Source: Candidatus Uhrbacteria bacterium (GTDB lineage Bacteria; Patescibacteriota; Patescibacteriia; UBA9934; GWF2-40-263). From it: 11,471 nt of DNA. The position numbers and the translations under genes were made by a program. The stretch lies in contig JACQSJ010000009.1 in NCBI GenBank assembly GCA_016205995.1, positions 1 to 11,471 on the forward strand, read 5' to 3'. Of the stretch, positions 6,152-11,471 are shown in pieces (within the stretch, counting starts at the first letter, position 1; every line of letters begins with the position of its first letter). Under the pieces are notes generated by a model. It saw nothing but the letters and a program-made list of their open reading frames with translations, was not told where the DNA came from and did not search any database.

Positions 6152-7060
6152 ATGAAAAAGTTCTCTCTCTTCTTGGTTCTCCTCCTGGGAACCGCGAGTC
6201 CCGCACTGGCCGCCGATACCACCGGGCCAGAGGTCGGGACCGTCTCCCCGCTCTCCGCTGTCTACAACGTCCCACAAACCTACTCGGTGACCGCCACCGA
6301 TTCGTCGGGGGTGGAGAGTTGTACGCTGGTCGTCTCCAGCATTTACGAAACCCCGATGGCGTACAACGAAGACACCGACCAATGGGAAGTCGAATACACC
6401 TTCGACACTGAGCGCTCCGCCAACAGCATCCGCGCGAGATGCGAGGATACCCTCGGCAACGAAACGTCCGGGAAGAGCCGCATCGTCTCGGTCGCAGGCG
6501 CCCCCATGGAGAGTACCGACGGCGAGGGAGACGTGACCCCCATCGAGACAAGCGAAGTAGACGCGACGGACTGGAGCTCCGCGGAAGTGGTCGCTGCCTC
6601 TCCTGTCCTCATCAAGACAGTCTGCCCCGGAGGCGAGGATTTTACGCATCCCTGCCGCACAGTGTACTTCCTGGACAACGAAGGGTACCGCCATGCGTTC
6701 CCCAACGAAAAAGTCTACTTCACCTGGTACGCGGACTACACCGATCTCCACCTTGTCTCCAGCGAGACGATGTCCTCCTTCAGCCTGGGCCGCAATATCA
6801 CCTATCACCCAGGGACAAAGCTCGTGAAATACCAGACCGTCCGGACTGTTTACGCCGTTGAGCGATACAGCGTCCTGCGTCCGATTGCCAGCGAGGCAAC
6901 CGCGATTGATCTCTATGGCGAGAACTGGAACCAGCAGATCGATGACATCTCTGAAGCCTTCTACGCCAACTATTCCTATGGCGAGATCATCGACGAGGAA
7001 AGTGACTTCTACGTCGCCGCGCAAACCGCTTCCGTGGATTCCATCAACGATAACCTCTAA
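6152..7060 (+). CDS. Secreted protein with Ig-like and CPR-type surface domain
   Basis: This 302-residue exported protein starts with a clear signal peptide (MKKF, hydrophobic core, cleavage probably after ALA at 18-20 or Ala21). Residues about 24-115 look like an Ig-like beta-sandwich (TGPEVGTVSP, SVTATDSSGVESCTL, RCEDTLGNET), with Cys57 and Cys97 placed for a disulfide. A Thr/Glu/Asp-rich spacer (115-148) leads to a domain at about 150-280 with VYFLDNEGYRHAFPNEK, TYHPGTKLVKYQ, VYAVERYSVLRPI and DLYGENWNQQIDDI. I recall this FPNEK/ITYHPG/YAVE pattern from many CPR secreted proteins; its function is unknown to me. Cys158 and Cys168 may form a second disulfide. It is followed after 9 bases by a membrane-anchored small protein. 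The transcript has a leader of about 25 bases containing ATG GTT CAA ACG TAA (6128-6142), and no Shine-Dalgarno. Confidence 0.8.
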   Translation: MKKFSLFLVLLLGTASPALAADTTGPEVGTVSPLSAVYNVPQTYSVTATDSSGVESCTLVVSSIYETPMAYNEDTDQWEVEYTFDTERSANSIRARCEDTLGNETSGKSRIVSVAGAPMESTDGEGDVTPIETSEVDATDWSSAEVVAASPVLIKTVCPGGEDFTHPCRTVYFLDNEGYRHAFPNEKVYFTWYADYTDLHLVSSETMSSFSLGRNITYHPGTKLVKYQTVRTVYAVERYSVLRPIASEATAIDLYGENWNQQIDDISEAFYANYSYGEIIDEESDFYVAAQTASVDSINDNL

Positions 7061-7069
7061 ACACACTTT

Positions 7070-7531
7070 ATGAAGAAAGCCGCCATCGTTATCATCGTCC
7101 TGCTCATCGCCCTCGTTGCCGTGATCTTCCTCATGCGCCCGAGCTCTGATGCTTCCGATTCCTCAGGCACATCCGAAAGCGGAAGCCCCGTCTCTCCACC
7201 CGCGGAGGAAGGATCACAAAGCAAGACTGATGAAGCACGCCGGCTCTTGGGCATCGACCTCCCCGACGACGCCACTGTCTCCCTCATCCTCGACAATGAC
7301 CAAGCCGCTGTGGTTCAAGGACAGACTGACCTTCCCCTTTCCGAGTCGCGATCTTTCTTTGCCTCAGAAATGCAAAACGCCGACTATGCAATCTCGCGCG
7401 ACTGGGGCGAGTCCCCGGCTGACAGTGCCACGCTCCAGTCATCCTCGTTCACGGGAAGCGGAGAAACGTGGATCATCATCCTGCGAACCTACGAGGGGTA
7501 TTCGACCTTCGATATCCAGCGACAGTACTAG
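7070..7531 (+). CDS. Membrane-anchored extracytoplasmic small protein
   Basis: This 153-residue protein has an N-terminal hydrophobic helix (about 4-22) after MKKA. No lipobox Cys is present, so it is either a single-pass anchor or a signal peptide. A Ser/Gly/Pro/Glu-rich linker (24-53) leads to a folded domain (about 55-153) with LGIDLPDDATVSLILD, SRSFFASEM, WIIILRTYEGYSTFDIQ. That order (a pro-rich turn, a strand, a helix, then paired strands) resembles small extracytoplasmic alpha/beta domains in CPR proteins, but I cannot name the family. It lies 9 bases after the secreted protein gene and ends at the terminator, so the two form a bicistronic unit and may act together at the cell surface (inference). 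Confidence 0.75.
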   Translation: MKKAAIVIIVLLIALVAVIFLMRPSSDASDSSGTSESGSPVSPPAEEGSQSKTDEARRLLGIDLPDDATVSLILDNDQAAVVQGQTDLPLSESRSFFASEMQNADYAISRDWGESPADSATLQSSSFTGSGETWIIILRTYEGYSTFDIQRQY

Positions 7532-7536
7532 AAACC

Positions 7537-7568
7537 AAACATCCGGGACTTCCCGGATGTTTTTGTTT
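7537..7568. terminator. Terminator between convergent genes
   Basis: AAACATCCGGG (7537-7547) pairs perfectly with CCCGGATGTTT (7552-7562) around the loop ACTT. On the plus strand the tail is TTTTTGTTT counted from the stem end. On the minus strand the tail is the weaker TTTGGTTTC, so it may act in both directions but better for the plus-strand pair. The helicase stop codon (7567-7569) lies in the plus-strand T-tract, so the stem comes directly after that gene's end. Confidence 0.9.
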
Positions 7569-8868
7569 ATCCATGTCGTGATCGACCACCTCCCGAGGTT
7601 CGTCCCCCTCCACCGCTGCGGCGACCGCCGCCTGTGCCTCGAGTTCCGCCGCCACGACGACCTCCCCCACCGCCGCCCCCGCGAGACCGTGGTCCAGGTC
7701 CATAGGAACCCGTTGGTTGAGCGCCTGGCTTGCGCGTAATCAGCTCGCCTGTTTTTGTCTTGATGGGGAGCGTCGTCTTAATCATGCGCTCAATCTGGAG
7801 GATGTCATTCTTCTGTTCTGGCACGGCAAACGAAATCGCCTTTCCCGAGCACCCCGCGCGGCCGGTCCGGCCAATGCGGTGCACGTAATCTTCCAGCTGG
7901 TCAGGGAGGTCAAAGTTGATAACGAGTTCAATGTTCTTCACGTCGATGCCACGTGCGGCGATATCGGTGGCGACCATCACCCGGTACTTGCCCGTCGAAA
8001 ATCCTTTGAGCGCTTCCTGGCGCTGGCTCTGGGAGCGGTTGGAGTGAAGCTCCGCGGCCGAGTGTCCCATATCGCGAATGAACCGCGCGATCTTCTTGGC
8101 ACCGTGCTTGGTACGGCTAAAAACAAGGATCGTGCCCCGATACTCGATGAGCAAGCGTTCAAGAAGTTCGTTCTTTTCATTCTTTGATACGATGAACATC
8201 TCCTGGTCGACGCGCTCGGCCGTGGTTCCCGAGGGTGCCACTTCGATGCGTAACGGAGACTTCATGTACTGCTTGGCAATCTGCGCGATCTGCTCGGGCA
8301 TCGTTGCCGAGAAGAGCATCGTCTGCCGGTCGGTAGGCACCTTGGCAAGGATCTTCTTGAGCTGAGGGGCAAAACCCATGTCGAGCATGCGATCCGCTTC
8401 GTCCAGAACCAACACTCCAATCTGGTCGAGGTTCGCGTGCTTCTGCTCCATCATATCGATGAGCCGCCCCGGGGTGGCGATGATCACATGGGGCTTGGCA
8501 CGCAGTTGTTTGACCTGGGGATTCTGGTTCGTGCCGCCAATCAAGAGCGCGGTGCGCAACCCAAGCGCGCTGCCGAGCTTCGTGAGTGTTTCCAAAACCT
8601 GGATCGCCAGCTCGCGCGTGGGCAAGAGGATCAGCCCCTTTTTCCCGCGAGCGGACATCTGCTGCAGCATAGGCACAGAAAACGCGAGCGTCTTGCCGGT
8701 TCCGGTTTGGGCGATGCCCACCACATCCTCTCCGCGGCAGGCTATTGGAATCGCCTTGTGTTGGATGGGTGTGGGGTGTTCGAACCCGAGCGCCTCAATC
8801 CGCTCAAGCAGCGTCGGGGCAATCCCCAATCCGTAAAATGCTTCTTGTTCAAGTTCGTTTCGTGACAT
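7567..8868 (-). CDS. DEAD-box RNA helicase with RGG tail (RhlE/CsdA-like)
   Basis: This 433-residue ATP-dependent RNA helicase remodels RNA, in bacteria typically in ribosome assembly, mRNA turnover or cold adaptation. All core motifs are intact: the Q motif GFEHPTPIQ (28-36), Walker A AQTGTGKT (53-60), PTREL (83-87), GG (111-112), TPGR (132-135), DEAD (156-159), SAT (187-189), then in domain 2 VFSRT (249-253), ATDIAARGID (300-309) and HRIGRTGR (330-337). After about residue 378 the chain becomes a Gly/Arg/Ser tail (390-433) with repeated RGGG, an RNA-binding extension common in RhlE-like proteins. RhlE-like is the best guess, but the subfamily is unsure. It starts with ATG 11 bases from the divergent SanA-like gene, with an overlapping promoter. 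The tail is encoded by repetitive GC-rich DNA (about 7570-7700) that may vary in length between strains. Confidence 0.95.
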   Translation of the reverse strand: MSRNELEQEAFYGLGIAPTLLERIEALGFEHPTPIQHKAIPIACRGEDVVGIAQTGTGKTLAFSVPMLQQMSARGKKGLILLPTRELAIQVLETLTKLGSALGLRTALLIGGTNQNPQVKQLRAKPHVIIATPGRLIDMMEQKHANLDQIGVLVLDEADRMLDMGFAPQLKKILAKVPTDRQTMLFSATMPEQIAQIAKQYMKSPLRIEVAPSGTTAERVDQEMFIVSKNEKNELLERLLIEYRGTILVFSRTKHGAKKIARFIRDMGHSAAELHSNRSQSQRQEALKGFSTGKYRVMVATDIAARGIDVKNIELVINFDLPDQLEDYVHRIGRTGRAGCSGKAISFAVPEQKNDILQIERMIKTTLPIKTKTGELITRKPGAQPTGSYGPGPRSRGGGGGGGRRGGGTRGTGGGRRSGGGGRTSGGGRSRHG

Positions 8869-8882
8869 AATAGTCTAGTATG
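8863..8882. promoter_or_regulatory. Interlocked divergent promoters of helicase and SanA-like genes
   Basis: Plus strand: TGA then CATAAT (8863-8871), an extended -10 with 5 of 6 matches, lies 8 bases before the ATG at 8880. Minus strand: CATACT (8882-8877, 4 of 6) lies 8 bases before the ATG at 8868. Each -10 box contains the complement of the other gene's start codon. The 17 bases 8866-8882 form a near-perfect inverted repeat (14 of 17 positions). Both mRNAs would be leaderless. Confidence 0.6.
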
Positions 8883-9509
8883 GTTAACCGTAGAGTAGCA
8901 CAAATCTCGTTTCTCTTGTTATTGCTTTTGCTCTTGCCCCCTCTCCTCATGTGGCTTCACGCACGCACATTGGTTTCCTCCATCGAGACGGTCGAGACTT
9001 CCCCTGTCGCCATCGTCTTTGGTGCCGGCCTCGCTGTAAACAACACGCCATCAGATGCCCTCATGGATCGTTTAACCGTTGCCTCACAGCTCTTTGATCA
9101 AGGCCTGGTAGACCGCCTGCTGGTCTCAGGCGATAACCGCACACAGGACTACAACGAGCCGGACGTCATGAAACAAACACTCATCAATGACTTTGGCCTC
9201 CCTGCGGAAGTCATCTTTACAGACTACGCCGGTCGCCGCACCTACGATACCTGCCGCCGTGCGCACGAGCTCTGGGGCATCGACACCGCGATCCTCGTCA
9301 CCCAGGGCTACCACCTCCCTCGCGCCCTCTGGACCTGTGGGGCCATGGGCATTGAAGGCACCGGAGTCTCAGCAACCCTCCAGCCGTACGTGAAGAACCT
9401 CCTGTTTAAGACTCGCGAGCTGGGCGCCATCTATAAGGCCTTTATCGATCTGTACATCCTCGAACCTGAATTCGTCGGGGGTGAGTTCATCCATGATCTC
9501 GACCCATAG
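8880..9509 (+). CDS. SanA/YdcF-type DUF218 membrane protein
   Basis: This 209-residue protein has one N-terminal membrane helix (about 8-27, very Leu-rich) and an outside-facing DUF218 domain. Family motifs are AIVFGAG (44-50), LMDRLTVA (61-68), LLVSGDN (80-86), YNEP (91-94), DYAGRRTYDTCRRA (115-128) and AILVTQGYHLPRAL (137-150). These match SanA, which in enterobacteria supports the envelope permeability barrier and vancomycin tolerance at high temperature. The wider DUF218 group includes proteins linked to cell-wall precursor or polymer metabolism, but the chemistry is not settled. Length is close to that of SanA, with nothing missing. The ATG at 8880 begins the hydrophobic helix after MVNRR. 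It is a single-gene unit between the divergent helicase and a terminator. Confidence 0.92.
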   Translation: MVNRRVAQISFLLLLLLLLPPLLMWLHARTLVSSIETVETSPVAIVFGAGLAVNNTPSDALMDRLTVASQLFDQGLVDRLLVSGDNRTQDYNEPDVMKQTLINDFGLPAEVIFTDYAGRRTYDTCRRAHELWGIDTAILVTQGYHLPRALWTCGAMGIEGTGVSATLQPYVKNLLFKTRELGAIYKAFIDLYILEPEFVGGEFIHDLDP

Positions 9510-9510
9510 C

Positions 9511-9540
9511 AAAATCCGGGGCTGCCCCCGGATTTTTGTT
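9511..9540. terminator. Terminator between convergent SanA-like and secreted-protein genes
   Basis: AAAATCCGGGG (9511-9521) pairs perfectly with CCCCGGATTTT (9526-9536) around the loop CTGC. The plus-strand tail reads TTTTTGTT and overlaps the TAA of the minus-strand gene (9539-9541). On the minus strand the stem ends in TTTT followed by GC, so it could work in both directions. It follows the SanA-like stop by one base. Confidence 0.9.
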
Positions 9541-10789
9541 ATCGCTTGAGGAGTTGCATTTCGTCGATGTAGAGCGTCGAACCCTTGGGGAGGCTACCGA
9601 AGAACACGACAAGATCTTGTACAGTAGATGTTGCTTGTCGGTTGATGAACTCGTATTCAAGACATGTCCACGAATCACCAGCGCCCACAAGCTTCGTCGC
9701 CACGATTGATCCGTTGCCATCCGAACCTGCTTCCTGCGAGAGATACCAGTTAACAGACGACTGATTTGAACTTCCCTGCACATACTTGGCTCGAATCGAG
9801 AAGACATAGGTGGCGTCTTTCTGAAGTCTGCCTGTGGTCACATAGCGAAGAGCCTCATCGTAAAGCTGTGGACTTGTAGCGACTGAACCATTCACGTACC
9901 CATAGTTTGGATTTGAAAGTCCAAGCGCGTAGGACCCGGCATAGCTCTGGGAGGACGTAGTGCGCTCATAAGGCGAGGTGCTTGCTGGGTAGTCATGGGA
10001 ACCGTAGACCCACGCGGCGAGCGAAGAACCAAACCTGAGCGAGGAGTCTCGAGACTCGCCTGACTCAAACCCAATCTTGAAAACCTGAGTTCCACTCGTG
10101 CCCGCACAGCTGGAGACGCTTGTGCCGGTCGAACCTGATCCTGATCCCGAGCCTGATCCCGATCCGCTCGATGCTGTTGCGTACGTGAGCGTCAGATTCT
10201 GTGCGGCATACGCATTCAACACATCTGTCGCGTTCCCTTGGGAAGAAGCCTCGACCAGGATTGGCTTGATGAAGCTGACGTCCACGCCGGCGTTGCTGAT
10301 ATTCTTGACCGAGCTCTGCTTGAGGAAAACCCGGATCGTCTTTGTGTTGCTCACGGTCGGGAAAATACCGTAGACGACGTGGTCGGAATCAGGTCGGCTC
10401 GTCGACTTGGTGCTGGATCCCGTGAGGTACTTCTTAATCTTCCCGTTGCTGTCCAGGTAATAGGCGTACAGATATGGGTTGCCGGTTCGGGAGCGGTCGG
10501 CGGATGAGTACGACGTGCGGCTGTCGTTCTTGTCCGCGTAGGCAGCGATCAAGATGTAACTCGAGTCAATGTTCTTGGCATCAATGTCCACGTAGACCCA
10601 TTCGCGCTGCGACCCCTCGATGGTCACCTTATCCGTAAACACGCTCGGAGAGCCATAAGCGGTCCAGGAGGAGAGATTCTTTGGGAGATAGGTCGTGGCC
10701 GACTCCTGGGCCAAAACGGATGGTACGGTGCTAAAAAGCACAAAAACGGCCAGGAAAATGGAGCTCACAAGTCGTGTTGAAACTGTCAT
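9539..10789 (-). CDS. Secreted protein with two beta-rich domains joined by a Ser-Gly linker
   Basis: This 416-residue exported protein has a signal peptide (about 1-27, cleavage probably after VLA). Domain 1 (about 34-205) is Ser/Tyr/Asp-rich with strand-like stretches (WVYVDIDAKN, YILIAAYAD, TIRVFLKQ). A pure Ser-Gly linker (208-220) and a Ser/Thr stretch follow. Domain 2 (about 234-416) starts with KIGFESGES, contains YAGSYALGLSNPN, KDATYVFSIRAKYVQG and SWTCLEYEF, and ends with STLYIDEMQLLKR. That pattern is typical of jelly-roll carbohydrate-binding modules (CBM4/9-like fold), where the last strand reads YIDDVxL. Binding of sugars or cell-wall polymers is therefore plausible but not shown. 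Cys228 and Cys376 could pair. No enzyme domain, LPXTG signal or C-terminal membrane helix is present. It has a promoter with a perfect -35 and stands alone between two other minus-strand genes and a terminator. Confidence 0.82.
   Translation of the reverse strand: MTVSTRLVSSIFLAVFVLFSTVPSVLAQESATTYLPKNLSSWTAYGSPSVFTDKVTIEGSQREWVYVDIDAKNIDSSYILIAAYADKNDSRTSYSSADRSRTGNPYLYAYYLDSNGKIKKYLTGSSTKSTSRPDSDHVVYGIFPTVSNTKTIRVFLKQSSVKNISNAGVDVSFIKPILVEASSQGNATDVLNAYAAQNLTLTYATASSGSGSGSGSGSGSTGTSVSSCAGTSGTQVFKIGFESGESRDSSLRFGSSLAAWVYGSHDYPASTSPYERTTSSQSYAGSYALGLSNPNYGYVNGSVATSPQLYDEALRYVTTGRLQKDATYVFSIRAKYVQGSSNQSSVNWYLSQEAGSDGNGSIVATKLVGAGDSWTCLEYEFINRQATSTVQDLVVFFGSLPKGSTLYIDEMQLLKR
10132..10169 (-). 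repeat. Hexamer-like repeat encoding the Ser-Gly linker
   Basis: On the minus strand, units such as GGATCA, GGATCG and GGCTCG repeat in tandem and encode alternating Gly and Ser. The units are close enough for slippage, so the linker length may vary between strains. GATC occurs four times in this short stretch. Confidence 0.7.
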
Positions 10790-10797
10790 ATGTCGTA

Positions 10798-10826
10798 AAC
10801 CTAGGCAAAAATCAGGATTTTGTCAA
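10798..10826 (-). promoter_or_regulatory. Promoter of the secreted Ser-Gly-linker protein
   Basis: On the minus strand TTGACA (10826-10821) is a perfect -35, followed after 17 bases by TAGGTT (10803-10798, 3 of 6) and after 8 more by the ATG at 10789. The -35 contains the TGA stop of the upstream small gene (10825-10823). The spacing predicts a leaderless mRNA. Confidence 0.6.
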
Positions 10827-11041
10827 GGCTCACGGCCCAATTCACTCCTCAAAAAATTGTCGAGATACACCAGAGCAGTGATAGTCGGTCCATCCTTGAT
10901 TTCACCACTCAAAATCATCTTTTGAATATCTGAGCGTGTAAATGCTTTTACGATCATGTCTTCCTCACTTTCCTCAAGAGTACAAAAAATCACCATTCCA
11001 AGGAATGATGAGTGCAAGTGGTTGTTTATGAACAACCCCAT
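10823..11041 (-). CDS. Small ORF resembling the C-terminal part of a Nudix hydrolase (possible remnant)
   Basis: This 72-residue frame contains ESEEDMIVKAFTRSDIQKMI and SGEIKDGPTITALVYL (residues about 24-60), which closely resembles the tail of ADP-ribose-pyrophosphatase-type Nudix hydrolases, where a Glu-rich strand is followed by a helix and the GEIxDGxT turn. The catalytic Nudix box (GX5EX7REUXEEXGU) is absent here and in the sequence upstream, so it cannot be an active Nudix enzyme. The ATG at 11041 lies one base after the stop of the coiled-coil gene, so it may be translated by coupling; the frame also stays open to an ATG at 11125. Unlike every other start in the window, the base before this ATG is A rather than T, which fits a gene fragment rather than an evolved start. 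It lies in an AT-rich patch. It could instead be a short protein with another function. Confidence 0.45.
   Translation of the reverse strand: MGLFINNHLHSSFLGMVIFCTLEESEEDMIVKAFTRSDIQKMILSGEIKDGPTITALVYLDNFLRSELGREP
11020..11037. other. Hairpin just inside the small Nudix-like ORF
   Basis: GGTTGTT (11020-11026) and AACAACC (11031-11037) pair perfectly around TATG, starting one base inside the ATG at 11041-11039. In the mRNA it could mask the start codon region. No T-run follows, so it is not a terminator. It may also be coincidence. Confidence 0.4.
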
Positions 11042-11042
11042 T

Positions 11043-11270
11043 CTATATACGAGCTGTCTCCAATTCTCCAATCCGTTCTTCGAGTCTCTGAATGTGTAAT
11101 CGAACGGCAGCAATTTCTGCTTCATGACGATTTATCAACATCATAAACCCATCGAGCTTATCGTAGACTCTCGTTTGGACTGATTCCATGTTTCCCATCC
11201 GCAACTTCAAATCCTTGACATCCACCTGAATGTCGAGGACAGCGACGAGAATTTTATCTTGAATTTCCAT
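11043..11270 (-). CDS. Short coiled-coil protein of unknown function
   Basis: This 75-residue charged protein has no membrane segment or signal. Heptad-like spacing of Ile/Leu/Val runs through most of it (about 5-30 and 40-72), broken by a central stretch, and the C-terminus (EAEIAAVRLHIQRLEERIGELE) is a strong amphipathic helix. I recall similar small coiled-coil proteins in CPR genomes, with no known role. A good extended -10 promoter lies 6 bases before the ATG. It follows greA and precedes the Nudix-like fragment, in a stretch of about 41% GC, well below its neighbours. It is possibly an oligomerising structural or partner protein, which is inference only. Confidence 0.65.
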   Translation of the reverse strand: MEIQDKILVAVLDIQVDVKDLKLRMGNMESVQTRVYDKLDGFMMLINRHEAEIAAVRLHIQRLEERIGELETARI

Positions 11271-11276
11271 ACGTTC

Positions 11277-11304
11277 ATTTTAGCAGAACCCCGCCCATGG
11301 TCAA
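11277..11304 (-). promoter_or_regulatory. Promoter of the coiled-coil gene, overlapping the greA stop
   Basis: On the minus strand TTGACC (11304-11299, 5 of 6), then 16 bases, then TGC plus TAAAAT (11285-11277), an extended -10 with 5 of 6 matches. The ATG at 11270 follows after 6 bases. The -35 includes two bases of the greA TGA stop (11303-11301) and the following CC. This is the best-formed promoter in the window. Confidence 0.7.
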
Positions 11305-11471
11305 TCAACGGAAACAATCCGATACATGGTCTTACTTGAGGCGCTGGAAATCTCGACTTCCTCCCCCACACTGCGACCCATGAGCTTTGCTCCCAATGGC
11401 GACTTAAAGGAAAGTTTCCCTTTTACTGGATCCGCCTCCTGTGGACCGACAATCTGGAACGTCTTCTCTCC
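11301..11471 (-). CDS. greA: Transcription elongation factor GreA, C-terminal end (partial)
   Basis: Only the last 56 codons are in the window; the rest lies beyond the right edge. Read on the minus strand, the residues include VGPQEADPVKGKLSFKSPLG, then AKLMGRSVGEEVEI and a final MYRIVSVD. This is the FKBP-like C-terminal domain of GreA, which binds RNA polymerase beside the secondary channel so that the N-terminal coiled coil can stimulate cleavage of backtracked RNA. The GPxEADP and SPLGxxLMGRxVGEEV motifs are well kept. GreB shares this fold, but GreA is the usual form outside proteobacteria. It ends in TGA, 30 bases before the coiled-coil start. I see no terminator after it, so some read-through into the coiled-coil gene is likely. 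Confidence 0.92.
   Translation of the reverse strand, partial: GEKTFQIVGPQEADPVKGKLSFKSPLGAKLMGRSVGEEVEISSASSKTMYRIVSVD

Noticed and set aside
7570..7700. Repetitive GC-rich stretch as a possible repeat array
   Set aside because: It is the coding DNA of the Gly/Arg tail of the helicase, without regular spacers as in CRISPR.

Overview
The window looks like a compact stretch of chromosome from an uncultivated bacterium, most likely a member of the Candidate Phyla Radiation (Patescibacteria), perhaps the ABY1 side. The clues are a CxxC-x17-CxxC zinc-ribbon protein with an RGG-like head, small coiled-coil and DUF2238-like membrane proteins, a secreted protein with a surface domain I associate with CPR genomes, very short intergenic spacers, and leaderless-looking starts without Shine-Dalgarno sequences. 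The placement is inferred from gene types, not from a marker gene. TGA ends several genes, so the standard bacterial code applies. GC is high, roughly 55-60% by hand counts of sample lines, except for one patch near the right end at about 41%.

Layout. 1-174: a plus-strand intrinsic terminator of a gene lying to the left, then about 100 bases with no gene I can support. 175-444 (-): a small two-CxxC protein, divergent from 467-3864 (+), an operon of exodeoxyribonuclease III, a ZIP metal transporter and an ABC-F ATPase. 3912-4415 (+): the RGG/zinc-ribbon/coiled-coil protein, with its own promoter and a terminator. 4472-5412 (+): a four-helix membrane protein overlapping the start of msrA by four bases. 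5391-6104 (-): an RsuA/RluB/RluF-type pseudouridine synthase whose end overlaps msrA. 6152-7531 (+): a secreted two-domain protein and a membrane-anchored partner, then a terminator. 7567-8868 (-): a DEAD-box RNA helicase with an RGG tail, divergent from 8880-9509 (+), a SanA-type DUF218 membrane protein, followed by a terminator. 9539-10789 (-): a large secreted protein with a Ser-Gly linker. 10823-11270 (-): an AT-rich patch with a piece of a Nudix-like protein and a short coiled-coil protein. 11301-11471 (-): the C-terminal end of GreA.

How the genes fit together. Most are housekeeping: DNA repair (Xth), metal uptake (ZIP), ribosome-associated ATPase (ABC-F), rRNA modification, RNA remodelling (DEAD helicase and perhaps the RGG zinc-ribbon protein), protein repair (MsrA) and transcript elongation (GreA). 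Three proteins face the outside of the cell and are probably lineage-specific.

I found no CRISPR array, transposase, phage module or obvious defence system. The most unusual signals concern gene expression and DNA structure. All 14 credible start codons are ATG preceded directly by T, with no convincing Shine-Dalgarno. Seven have a -10-like box 6-9 bases upstream. One divergent promoter has each -10 box overlapping the other gene's start codon. -35 boxes coincide with stop codons. Terminator T-tracts are broken by a G. A perfect 26-bp palindrome lies inside a membrane-protein gene.
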